Positions 27,484 to 36,491 of a DNA stretch of 64,000 bases are shown here, in pieces. Each line of letters starts with the position of its first letter. The stretch's first letter is position 1. The position numbers were made by a program, and so were the translations under genes. The notes below the pieces were generated by a model that saw nothing but the letters and a program-made list of their open reading frames with translations, was not told where the DNA came from and did not search any database. Source of the DNA: Solimonas sp036405815 (lineage in GTDB: Bacteria > Pseudomonadota > Gammaproteobacteria > Nevskiales > Nevskiaceae); contig DASWWX010000060.1 of the NCBI GenBank assembly GCA_036405815.1, forward strand, positions 1 through 64,000, written 5' to 3'.

Positions 27484-27869
27484 TGCACGCCGAACACGAC
27501 CCCGAACTGAGTGTCGAACAGCGCCGCCAGGCGGCGACGCTGCGCCAGCAACTCGATGACAGCACGACGCAGCTCGACGCGGTCAGCGTCGCTCGTCTGG
27601 CCGCAGCCCGGCGCCGCGCGCTGGACGCCGCGCGACCGCGACGCGCGGCCGCGCCATGGTGGGCCGGCGTCGCCGTCGCCGCCTCATTGCTGGCCGCCCT
27701 GCTGCTGCGACCCGACGCCCCATCGACAACACCCGGCATCGACGCCGAAGGCCTGGAATGGCTGGCGATGGTCGATGGCAATCCCGAGGCCTACGAGGAT
27801 CTGGAGCTGTACGAAGCGCTGGCGCATGACCACACGGCCGATACGCAGACGCGGGAGCACAACTCGTGA
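27483..27869 (+). CDS. Small single-pass membrane protein, putative anti-sigma partner (DUF3619-like)
   Basis: 128 residues; ATG at 27483 overlaps the sigma stop (TGATG). The N-terminal 60 residues are helical, polar and cytoplasmic-looking; one transmembrane helix follows (WWAGVAVAASLLAALLL, about 60-76); the last 45 residues are acidic. This topology next to an ECF sigma gene fits a membrane anti-sigma factor, but no zinc (ZAS) HxxxCxxC motif is present, so the mechanism would differ from RseA/ChrR types. Assignment rests on position and topology. Confidence 0.65.
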   Translation: MHAEHDPELSVEQRRQAATLRQQLDDSTTQLDAVSVARLAAARRRALDAARPRRAAAPWWAGVAVAASLLAALLLRPDAPSTTPGIDAEGLEWLAMVDGNPEAYEDLELYEALAHDHTADTQTREHNS

Positions 27870-28498
27870 CGTGCGCCGACTGGCTGCGCAGCCGACTGCC
27901 GCGAGGCTTTCGCCTAGCGGGCGCCGCGCTGGCGCTGATCCTGAGCATGGCGGCGCCGGCCTGGGCACAACCGCCGCACCCGGCGCGTGAAATTCCACGG
28001 GTCGAGTGGCAGCAGCTCACGCCGGAGCAGCAGCGCGTGCTGGCCGATACTCAGGCGCGCTGGTCGCAACTCGAGGGCGACCAACAGCGGCGCCTGCTGC
28101 GCGCCGCCGACCGCTGGGCCGACATGAGCGAACCGGAGCGCGAGAAGATGCGTACGCGTTTCCAGGAGTGGCAGACGCTATCCCCGGAAGAACGCAAGGC
28201 CCTGCGCGAACGCGCGCACCGCTTCCACAAGCTGCCGCCGGAGGATCGCGAACGTCTGCGTGCCTTCCGCAAGGACGTCGCCGCCCTGCCCGAGGCGACC
28301 CGCAGCGCCTTCCGCGACTGCATGCGCAAACGCCGCCGCGATCAGGTACTGGACTGCGGCGAGCTGCTACCCGAACCGTTGCGCGCACGCTACGCGCAGT
28401 TGCCGGCGCCGCCGCCGGGGCCGCCGCGCGAACCGGCACCCGATGCTCGAATCCCGCCCCCGCCCCCGCCCCCGCCGACGCCGCCGCCAGTGCCGTAG
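27866..28498 (+). CDS. DUF3106 domain periplasmic protein
   Basis: 210 residues from a GTG overlapping the previous stop (GTGA). A signal peptide (LAGAALALILSMAAPAWA-Q) precedes a helical, strongly charged repeat region with LSPEERKALRERAHRF and LPPEDRERLRAFRKD, the recurrent W/L-x-x-L-x-P-E-x-R pattern of DUF3106. The tail after residue 175 is nearly pure proline (PPPPPPPPTPPPVP). Proteins of this group occur in sigma/anti-sigma operons and, by their helical P-E-R repeats, resemble CpxP/Spy-like metal or stress sensors; that comparison is inference. Confidence 0.8.
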   Translation: MTCADWLRSRLPRGFRLAGAALALILSMAAPAWAQPPHPAREIPRVEWQQLTPEQQRVLADTQARWSQLEGDQQRRLLRAADRWADMSEPEREKMRTRFQEWQTLSPEERKALRERAHRFHKLPPEDRERLRAFRKDVAALPEATRSAFRDCMRKRRRDQVLDCGELLPEPLRARYAQLPAPPPGPPREPAPDARIPPPPPPPPTPPPVP

Positions 28499-28578
28499 CG
28501 TCGCCCCACGCCGCCCCCTATGATGGCTGCACAACTGCCGTCCGGCTGACAGCCGCAGCACCGGACCGGCGAGCGACG

Positions 28579-28597
28579 ACACCGCGTTGCGCGGTGT
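28579..28597. terminator. GC hairpin after the sigma-factor operon
   Basis: Perfect 8-bp arms ACACCGCG (28579-28586) and CGCGGTGT (28590-28597) with a 3-nt loop, 80 bases after the DUF3106 stop. No U-tract, so termination would be weak or factor-assisted. Confidence 0.35.
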
Positions 28598-28631
28598 GCC
28601 GTCGACTCACGATCGCAGCGGGGAGCGGGCC

Positions 28632-29369
28632 ATGTCGGAACTGGGCAGGCATATCCTGCAGCACCGGCGCGTCGAGGACGCGTCCGGTCAGGTCTACGAA
28701 CTGAACGCCGAAACCGGCCTCAGTCAATGTCAGTTCATCGCCGATCTGCTACGCGCCGCCCAGGCGCGACGGTATCTGGAGATCGGCCTGGCCTACGGCC
28801 TCTCCGCACTGTTCGCAGCCGAAGTCCTGGCACAGCAGCCGGAGGCGCGCCTGATCGCCATCGACCCGTTCCAGAGGCAGTGGTATCGCGGCGTGGCGCT
28901 GACCAATCTCGAACGCGAGGGGCGCAGCCACTTCGTGGAGTTCCACGAGGACTATTCGTTCAACGTCTTGCCGCAGCTGCTGCAGCGTGGCGAGACGCTG
29001 GACGCCGCCTACATCGACTCCACCAAGGTGTTCGACTACCTGCTGGTCGACGCGTTCTACCTGAGTCGCCTGCTGCGTGTCGGCGGCCTGCTGATCCTCG
29101 ACGATTGCAGCCTGCCGTCCATCCAGCGGCTGGCGCGCTACCTCGCGCGATGGCCGCATCTGCGCGTGCATTCCACGCACGGCGAATACCGGACCGGCAT
29201 CGCGAGACGCCTGGCCGCGCACGCCGCCGCGCTGATACCGAAAGCCGCGCGCTTGTTTGCCGACGATGTCGTCACACCGTCGGACCGACTCGGTACCCAG
29301 GCCAACTGCGTGGTCTTCGAGAAGGTCGCCGAAGACGCGAGGCCGTATAACTGGAGCGCGCCGCTCTAA
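28632..29369 (+). CDS. Class I SAM-dependent methyltransferase (Methyltransf_24 type)
   Basis: 245 residues from the ATG at 28632. The SAM motif I is YLEIGLAYGLSALFAAE (about 48-64), followed by the acidic ribose-binding end LIAIDPFQRQW, and a DAAYIDSTKVFDYLLVDAFYLSRLLRVGG segment described by key residues D, D, G as in caffeoyl-CoA OMT-like enzymes. The substrate is unknown. Stands alone, with convergent MFS gene downstream. Confidence 0.85.
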   Translation: MSELGRHILQHRRVEDASGQVYELNAETGLSQCQFIADLLRAAQARRYLEIGLAYGLSALFAAEVLAQQPEARLIAIDPFQRQWYRGVALTNLEREGRSHFVEFHEDYSFNVLPQLLQRGETLDAAYIDSTKVFDYLLVDAFYLSRLLRVGGLLILDDCSLPSIQRLARYLARWPHLRVHSTHGEYRTGIARRLAAHAAALIPKAARLFADDVVTPSDRLGTQANCVVFEKVAEDARPYNWSAPL

Positions 29370-29382
29370 CAGCGGGCAGGCA

Positions 29383-30621
29383 TCAGAGCTTCACCGCGAA
29401 CAGCGCCTTGGTGCGCCGCCAGGTATCCGCCGCCACCATCAGCGTCACCGCGCCGCCGAAGATGACCGACGGCACCGTGCCCATGACACGCGCGGCCAGA
29501 CCGGATTCGAAGGCGCCGATCTCGTTGGAGGTGGAGATGAAGATGCTGTTGACCGACTGCACCCGCCCGCGCAGATGATCCGGCGGCATCACCTGCAGAA
29601 TCGTATTGCGCACGACGACGCTGATGCTGTCGAAGGCGCCGGTCAGGAATAGCGCCGCCGCCGACAACCAGAGATGGGTCGAGACCGCGAACACCAGCGT
29701 CGCAACGCCGAAGCCGATCACCGCCAGCAGCATGTTGCGCCAGGCGTGATGGAGCGGCGGCCACCAGGCGCAGGCCAGGATCGTCAGCATTGCACCGATC
29801 GCCGGTGCCGCACGCAGGATGCCGAGGCCTTCGGGGCCGACATGGAGAATGTCCGCCGCGAACACCGGCAGGATCGCCACCACACCGCCGAACAGCACCG
29901 TCAGCATGTCGAGCAACAGCGCGTAAAAGATGATCGGCGTGCCGCGCACGTAACGCAGACCTTCGCGCAGGCTGGTCCAGATGTCCTCCTGCGGTCCGTC
30001 GGCCAGCACGACTGGTCGCGGCCGCACGAACAGCAGCATGCCCTGCGTGCCCAGCAGCAAGCCGATGACGACGGTCAGCGTGCCGGCCAGGCCCAGGCCC
30101 GCGTAGATCAGGCCGCCAGCCATGGGCCCGAGAATCGCGCCGGCCTGCCAGAACGTGCTGCTCCAGGTGGCGCCGTTGCCGTAGATCTCACGCGGGATCA
30201 GGAACGCGCGCAGCGAGGACATGGCCGGCGCATAGAACCCGCGCGCCAGGCCCAGTAGGGCAATCATCGCGTAGACCGTGACCAGCCAGGCGGTCTGCGA
30301 GAGCTGCTCGCGCAGCGGCGTCCACGACACCAGCGCCAGCACCGCGGATCCGAGCAGCATCACGGCAATGGCGATACGCAGGATGCGGCGCTTTTCGTGA
30401 CGGTCAGCAACGTGGCCACCGAACAGCGCCAGCGAAATGAACGGGATCGCCTCGGCCAGGCCAATCAGGCCCAGCGACAGCGGATCACGCGTCACCAGGT
30501 AGATCTCATACGCCAGCGCGACCTGCTGGATCTGCATCGCCAGCGTCAGCAGGAACGCGCCGCCGATCAGGCTGACGAACTCCGGGTACCGCAGCGCGGC
30601 GTAGGGATCGTGCTTGCTCAT
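29383..30621 (-). CDS. MFS transporter, EntS-like (MFS_3 type)
   Basis: 412 residues, about 12 membrane segments. The first loop carries FGGHVADRHEKRRILR, the MFS motif A of the enterobactin-exporter-like group, and a second copy near DHLRGRVQSVNSIF. Likely a drug or siderophore exporter. It begins 22 bases after the prfC stop on the same strand, so it may be read with prfC. Substrate unknown. Confidence 0.88.
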   Translation of the reverse strand: MSKHDPYAALRYPEFVSLIGGAFLLTLAMQIQQVALAYEIYLVTRDPLSLGLIGLAEAIPFISLALFGGHVADRHEKRRILRIAIAVMLLGSAVLALVSWTPLREQLSQTAWLVTVYAMIALLGLARGFYAPAMSSLRAFLIPREIYGNGATWSSTFWQAGAILGPMAGGLIYAGLGLAGTLTVVIGLLLGTQGMLLFVRPRPVVLADGPQEDIWTSLREGLRYVRGTPIIFYALLLDMLTVLFGGVVAILPVFAADILHVGPEGLGILRAAPAIGAMLTILACAWWPPLHHAWRNMLLAVIGFGVATLVFAVSTHLWLSAAALFLTGAFDSISVVVRNTILQVMPPDHLRGRVQSVNSIFISTSNEIGAFESGLAARVMGTVPSVIFGGAVTLMVAADTWRRTKALFAVKL

Positions 30622-30643
30622 CGACGGCGAGCGCCGGCCGACC

Positions 30644-32239
<1,596 letters not shown>

Positions 32240-32337
32240 GGGGGTCTCCGGAAGGCGCGCATTTTAGGGCCTGCGCCCCCACTTGGCACGCTGCGCCGAT
32301 CCTCGCTCGACTGAGCCGTATCGTTAACGCGGTGATC

Positions 32338-33495
32338 TCAACGCCAGGGCAGCGACATGCGCCACTGCACCGATTCGTCCTCGAAGGCCGCCGACGCGCC
32401 AGTGGCGCTGCGCTGCCAGCGGTAGGACAGCGCCATGGTCGGCGCATACCCCGGCCAGCGCAGCGCCGCCCAGCGCGACATGTCCAGACTCAGCGCCAGA
32501 TCGTCGGTCGGCGCCGCCACGCCCGGCACGAACCAGTAGCGATCGCCGTTCTGCCACTGCGCGCTAAGCGCCATCAAACCCAGATCGCGGCGCAGACTGG
32601 CGTCGGTGGCCCACTGTTCGCTGGTGGCGGGTGCCGCCGGCGCAGTGACGGTGCGCCAGGCCACGCCGGCACGCGCCGACCAGGCCCCGATGCGACGTTC
32701 ATGATCCAGACCCAATTCATAGGCCGGCGGCGTCGCAGCCGCCGTTGCCTGGGGCTGCGGCTCGGCATCCACGCTGAGCACGCGTAGCGTCGCCTGGCTG
32801 TCGGGCTCCTTCCAGCGCAAGCCTGCCGACCAGGTCCGCGCCGTGGCGGACGGCGATTCCAGCGCCAGCGCCGTCACCGCGCACTGCCGCCCGCCGAGCT
32901 GAAGCGCCAGCATCGGCGTCGCCAGCGGCACGTCGAGGCGACCGCGCACGCCGCAGTCGAGCGCGTTGCGCGCGTCCCACGGCAGTGCCTCGGCATCCCA
33001 CTGCAACTGCAGGCTGGCCAGCGTGCTGGCCCAGCGCAGATCCACGCCCTGCCGCTGGCTCTGCACCACGTTCTGGCGCAGCCACAGATCCTCCTGCTCA
33101 TACCGCAAGCCGACCAACAGCGGCGCGCCGGCCAGCGCCGGCAGCTTCAGTTCCGCCTGCTGGCCAATGCGTTGGCGGCCCAGGCTCTGCGGTACCGCCC
33201 AGGCGTGCCAGCGCTGCGCATCGACCGGCGAGAGCAGTTCGCCGGCGCGCAAGGCGTAGTCCGATTTCAGTTGCAGGCGCGAATCGATCGCGTGGAACGA
33301 CACTTCGCTCGCGAACAGCGGCTTTTCGGCAGACGTCACCAGCGGCGCAGCACCCTCGACACGAACCGCGAGTTGCGTATCCACTGCGCCACCCGCCGCA
33401 TTCGGTCGCGGCGCGACGGGCTGCTGCGCGCACGCCGCCAGCAGCAGCGGCAGCAGGCACGAGGCCGGTCGAAGGGGGAGGCGGCGTCGATCCAC
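32338..33495 (-). CDS. Hypothetical beta-rich outer-membrane lipoprotein
   Basis: 385 residues. The signal ends in a lipobox (LLPLLLAACAQQ, Cys about 22). The mature chain is made of alternating hydrophobic/polar segments with aromatic caps (LLVGLRYEQEDLWLRQNVV, TMALSYRWQRS, VQWRMSLPWR at the end), as in outer-membrane beta-barrels, though it does not end in the usual Phe/Tyr/Trp. A single Cys pair (DCGVRG, RQCAVTA) may form a disulphide. No family recognised. Downstream of it, 98 bases, is prfC; upstream is the hvfC-like gene on the same strand with 77 bases between. Confidence 0.65.
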   Translation of the reverse strand: MDRRRLPLRPASCLLPLLLAACAQQPVAPRPNAAGGAVDTQLAVRVEGAAPLVTSAEKPLFASEVSFHAIDSRLQLKSDYALRAGELLSPVDAQRWHAWAVPQSLGRQRIGQQAELKLPALAGAPLLVGLRYEQEDLWLRQNVVQSQRQGVDLRWASTLASLQLQWDAEALPWDARNALDCGVRGRLDVPLATPMLALQLGGRQCAVTALALESPSATARTWSAGLRWKEPDSQATLRVLSVDAEPQPQATAAATPPAYELGLDHERRIGAWSARAGVAWRTVTAPAAPATSEQWATDASLRRDLGLMALSAQWQNGDRYWFVPGVAAPTDDLALSLDMSRWAALRWPGYAPTMALSYRWQRSATGASAAFEDESVQWRMSLPWR

Positions 33496-33572
33496 GGTGA
33501 TTGATGGCGCGGCGGCGACCGCCAGCGCATGGCACGAATGTCAGAGTGTGACCGCAAGCGTAGCGCGCAGGT

Positions 33573-34415
33573 TCAGCGCCGCGTGCCGAGCACGATATCC
33601 CTGTCTCGCAACTGACCGAACATCGCCGCGCCGCCGGCCACCACCTGCTCCGGCTGCGGGTGCTGCATTTCGTCGGCGATCCGCAGCAGCAAGGCGCGGC
33701 CACCGGCATCAGGCTCGACCTCGATCAACTCCATCAGCCGCGCCACCACCGCATTGATCTCCAGAAAGCGCACCTGATCGTGACGATCGCGGTTGACGAT
33801 CAGATAGGTCGGCTCCGCCGCGGGCTGCTGCGGCTGGAAGTCGGGGCCGATGCGATGCACCGGGTAGGCATAGGACAGGGTCCATGCCAGCGGCGACAGA
33901 TACGGCGGGTCGCGCATCCAGTCGCCATTGGGATCGAGCCGCGAACTGGCGTCCGCAGGTCCCGCGGCCGAGGCGGCATCGAGCGGCAACGCGGCGCTGT
34001 CCAGCGCCGGCATGAGCGTCAACGGCGACACCGACAGCGCCAGTTCCACCCACTCGTAATGCGCCAGTTCCAGCAGGAACGGCGGGTCATCCGGCAGCGG
34101 CTCGTACGCGGAGTCCAGAAACTGCAGGAACTCCTCGGGCACGCGATGGAACTGCGGCGCATGACAGACGTGGCGCGCATAGAACGCGCGAACGCGCGCG
34201 TGCCAGCGCGCGTCGTCCGACAACTTGCGCAACACCGGAAATGCCGAGGCCAGGCAACTCTCGACGTTGTTATAGAAGAGCTCGCGATAAATCTGCAGCC
34301 GGCGGTCCTCGATGCCGGCCGGTGCAGCCGCGCGCTGCGGATCGCGAATGTGCGCGCTCAACGCATACTGCAACTGCTGGAAACGCGGACGCGTGGCCGG
34401 CTCAGCCATGGACAA
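33573..34415 (-). CDS. hvfC: HvfC/BufC family DUF2063 protein (RiPP recognition partner of MNIO enzyme)
   Basis: 280 residues. The DUF2063 N-terminal helical domain is clear (FQQLQYALSAHIRD, RRLQIYRELFYNNVESCLAS, FPVLRKLSDDARW, then HRVPEEFLQFLDS); the C-terminal half (LAWTLSYAYPVHRIGPDFQP, YLIVNRDRHDQVRFLEIN) is the winged-helix-like part that acts as the RiPP recognition element in this class. In Hvf/bufferin systems DUF2063 binds the precursor and forms a complex with the DUF692 enzyme. Its start overlaps the end of the DUF692 gene by 14 bases, so the two are translationally coupled. Confidence 0.88.
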   Translation of the reverse strand: MSMAEPATRPRFQQLQYALSAHIRDPQRAAAPAGIEDRRLQIYRELFYNNVESCLASAFPVLRKLSDDARWHARVRAFYARHVCHAPQFHRVPEEFLQFLDSAYEPLPDDPPFLLELAHYEWVELALSVSPLTLMPALDSAALPLDAASAAGPADASSRLDPNGDWMRDPPYLSPLAWTLSYAYPVHRIGPDFQPQQPAAEPTYLIVNRDRHDQVRFLEINAVVARLMELIEVEPDAGGRALLLRIADEMQHPQPEQVVAGGAAMFGQLRDRDIVLGTRR

Positions 34416-35250
34416 CCCGCGGCACGGCCGCAGCTTGCAGGCGGCGAACCGTCTCGACCTCGGCCAGCAGTTCCGACAATGGCGGCATGTTGAAATCGCG
34501 TTCGATCAGCGTGGGTTTCACGCCGAAATGCGCATAGGTCTGCGCCAGCAACGCCCAGACCGGATCGATGACCGCCGAGCCGTGCGTATCGACACGCAAA
34601 TCCTCCGCCTCGACGTAATGCCCGGCCACATGGATGTAACGGATACGCGCACCCGGCAACCGCGCCAGAAACGCCTCCGCGTCGTACCGATGGTTGATCG
34701 CGTTGACGTAAAGGTTGTTGACGTCCAGCAGCAGATCGCAGTCCGCGCGCTCGATCACCGCGTTGATGAATTCCAGCTCGCTCAGGTCGGTGGCCAGCGG
34801 CGCGTAGTAGCTCGCATTCTCCAGCGCGATGCGCCGGCCCAGCAGGTCCTGCACGCGACGCACGCGAGCGGCCACATACTCCACCGCCTCTTCGGTAAAC
34901 GGAATCGGCATCAAGTCGTACAGATGCCCGTCGTCACCGCAAAACGTCAGATGCTCGGTGTAGTCCCGAATGCCGTGCGCATCCAGAAACACACCGACCT
35001 CGCGCACGAAATCCTCGTCCAGCGGCGCCGGCCCGCCGATCGACAGCGACAGGCCGTGTGTCACGAACGCGTAGCGCTCGGTCAACGCGCGGAACTGGCG
35101 GCCAAGCCGCCCGCCAATGCGCATCCAGTTCTCCGGCGCCACTTCGAGAAAGCCCAGCGTCGCCGGCACGTGCTCGTCCAACGGCGCCAACAACTCGCGG
35201 CGCAGGCCAAGGCCTGCGCCGCGCACATCGGGGTGGAGCGTAGAGGTCAT
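34402..35250 (-). CDS. hvfB: DUF692 multinuclear non-haem iron enzyme (MNIO; HvfB/BufB-like)
   Basis: 282 residues from the ATG at 35250. TIM-barrel DUF692 signatures: GAGLGLRRELL at the start, FLEVAPENWM, YTEHLTFCGDDGHLYDLMPIP, IALENASYY, LLLDVNNLYVNAINH, IHVAGHYVE, VDTHGSAVIDPVW, PTLIERDFNMP. The His, Asp and Glu residues in these blocks are the iron ligands of MNIO enzymes. In Hvf/bufferin systems the enzyme oxidatively rearranges Cys residues of the precursor (to oxazolone/thioamide or thiooxazole products). Its precursor gene lies 120 bases upstream, separated by a terminator-like hairpin. Confidence 0.92.
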   Translation of the reverse strand: MTSTLHPDVRGAGLGLRRELLAPLDEHVPATLGFLEVAPENWMRIGGRLGRQFRALTERYAFVTHGLSLSIGGPAPLDEDFVREVGVFLDAHGIRDYTEHLTFCGDDGHLYDLMPIPFTEEAVEYVAARVRRVQDLLGRRIALENASYYAPLATDLSELEFINAVIERADCDLLLDVNNLYVNAINHRYDAEAFLARLPGARIRYIHVAGHYVEAEDLRVDTHGSAVIDPVWALLAQTYAHFGVKPTLIERDFNMPPLSELLAEVETVRRLQAAAVPRVVHG

Positions 35251-35331
35251 GGCATTACGATACGGCACGGCCATCGCTGCCGGCATCGATGACGCCGCCG
35301 GCCCAGCCCCGCCATGGTCGACACGGCGAAA

Positions 35332-35361
35332 CGCATCGGGCACCCGCAGGCGCCCGATGCG
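35332..35361 (-). terminator. Partial terminator between the Cys-repeat peptide gene and the MNIO gene
   Basis: Perfect 10-bp arms CGCATCGGGC (35332-35341) and GCCCGATGCG (35352-35361) with a 10-nt loop, ten bases beyond the stop of the peptide gene; on the minus strand only three T follow. A stem this strong between precursor and enzyme genes would make transcription polar, giving more peptide than enzyme. Confidence 0.6.
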
Positions 35362-35370
35362 GGCCGCCGC

Positions 35371-35679
35371 TTACTTGCCCTTCTTCTCGCCGCACTTGCC
35401 TTCGCCGCACTTGGCGTCGGCCTTCTTCTCGCCACACTTGTGTTCGGCCTTCTTGTCGGCGCCCTTGTCGTCGGCCTTCTTGTCGCCGCCGCACTTGCCT
35501 TCGCCGCACTTGCCTTCACCACACTTCTGCTCGCCTGCCTTGTGGGTATCGGCGGCGGCCACCATGTAGCCGGCGCCCAGGTCATTGGCCTGGAATACCG
35601 ACGCCTGTGCCGCGACGCCGGTCAGCGCGAACGCGGTACCAAGGGCCAACGCCAGCGGTTTGTTCTTGAGCTTGATCAT
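35371..35679 (-). CDS. hvfA: HvfA/BufA-like RiPP precursor with EGKCG repeats
   Basis: 102 residues from the ATG at 35679, chosen because AGGAG lies 8 bases before it; an upstream in-frame ATG at 35685 is only 2 bases from that site. A signal peptide (LALALGTAFALTGVAAQA) precedes a short spacer and a Lys/Glu/Gly/Cys-rich tail with no other hydrophobics. From the longer start, Cys are residues 55, 60, 65, 84, 93 and 98, all in KCG; three pentads are exact EGKCG, the other three EQKCG, EHKCG and DAKCG. The EGKCG motif is the modification site of HvfA-type precursors. The product is expected in the periplasm, binding copper after modification. Next gene: the MNIO enzyme. Confidence 0.92.
   Translation of the reverse strand: MIKLKNKPLALALGTAFALTGVAAQASVFQANDLGAGYMVAAADTHKAGEQKCGEGKCGEGKCGGDKKADDKGADKKAEHKCGEKKADAKCGEGKCGEKKGK
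35389..35532 (-). repeat. Pentad repeat array (EGKCG) in the RiPP precursor gene
   Basis: Two coding arrays of a 15-base unit: three pentads at 35488-35532 (EQKCG, EGKCG, EGKCG) and a second set of three Cys pentads at 35389-35445 (EHKCG, then DAKCG, EGKCG), followed by a degenerate EKKGK. The 40 bases between are Lys/Asp-rich without Cys. The near-identical codons make the array prone to copy-number change. Confidence 0.8.
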
Positions 35680-35702
35680 CGACATCTCTCCTGGGGTGAT
35701 AA

Positions 35703-35720
35703 CTCCGCCTCTCGGCGGAG
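35703..35720 (-). promoter_or_regulatory. Hairpin in the leader of the RiPP precursor gene
   Basis: Perfect 7-bp stem CTCCGCC/GGCGGAG with a 4-nt loop, 24 bases upstream of the chosen start and 46 bases after the DoxX stop. No U-tract follows, so it is more likely an mRNA-stabilising or processing structure than a terminator. Confidence 0.4.
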
Positions 35721-35765
35721 ATGGGTTGAAACCATGTACTGCAGCGCTTGTCGGCTGCTCTCACT

Positions 35766-36413
35766 TTACGCATTCGACGGGCTTTCGGACGCGGCGGGGA
35801 GGGCATCGCCCGCCATCCAGCGGCGGCGCAGCCAATGGTCGATCGACACATAGCGACCCGCCCCGACGAAGAACAGGGACAGCAGCATCACGAAGTAAGT
35901 TGCCGAGAACTCAATGCCGTTGTTGAGCATGACCAGCGAACCGAACCGCGTCAGCTCCTCGTAGTCGCCATGCGCCTGCAGCAGCGCCTTGGCCTGCGCC
36001 AGTCGTTCGACGGCCGCCATCGTGCGCTCGGTCGCAAACAGGCCCTGACCTTCCGCAATCGCCAGCCAGCCGGCATCGGCGTGCACCGCCACCATCGCGA
36101 CCAGCATCGTCACCATCAGCGGCACACAGATCCAGCGCACGCCCAGCCCCAGCACCAGCAGCACGGCGCCGACGGACTCGGCGGCGGCGGCCAGAAAGGC
36201 CATCAGCGCCGGCGCCGGCAAGCCCAAACCCCAGTCCGGATCGCCGAACCAGGCGACGGTGTCCGGGAACGCGGCGAACTTGCGGGTGCCGGCCATCCAG
36301 AACACGGGGGCGAGATACAGGCGCATCGCCAGCGGCGCGAGGAAATCCACCGCCGTCGTGCGGTCCAGCAGATGTTGCAGCTTTCGCAGGTCAGGAACCA
36401 GATGAATCGGCAC
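35766..36413 (-). CDS. hvfX: DoxX family membrane protein (HvfX-like)
   Basis: 215 residues from a GTG at 36413. Four predicted membrane helices, with the DoxX start LAPLAMRLYLAPVFWMAGTRKF, a second helix set LMAFLAAAAESVGAVLLVLGLG, CVPLMVTMLVAMVAVHADAGW, and a C-terminal FVMLLSLFFVGAGRYVSIDHWL. DoxX proteins accompany hvfA-hvfB-hvfC in many proteobacteria. Its exact part is unknown; electron transfer or export in the membrane are the suggestions in the family. It is the first gene of the operon; an AraC-type regulator is divergent, with 78 bases between. Confidence 0.88.
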   Translation of the reverse strand: MPIHLVPDLRKLQHLLDRTTAVDFLAPLAMRLYLAPVFWMAGTRKFAAFPDTVAWFGDPDWGLGLPAPALMAFLAAAAESVGAVLLVLGLGVRWICVPLMVTMLVAMVAVHADAGWLAIAEGQGLFATERTMAAVERLAQAKALLQAHGDYEELTRFGSLVMLNNGIEFSATYFVMLLSLFFVGAGRYVSIDHWLRRRWMAGDALPAASESPSNA

Positions 36414-36491
36414 GGCGGCATTCCGGTTGATCGATGGCCGCTATGCTAGGCGCGCAGCTCGACCGGGACTGCGACCCGGATACCGGACGTT

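Noticed and set aside
35289..35853. Plus-strand open frames over the RiPP precursor gene
   Set aside because: Antisense of the Cys-repeat gene; the minus frame has the ribosome site, signal peptide and pentad repeats.
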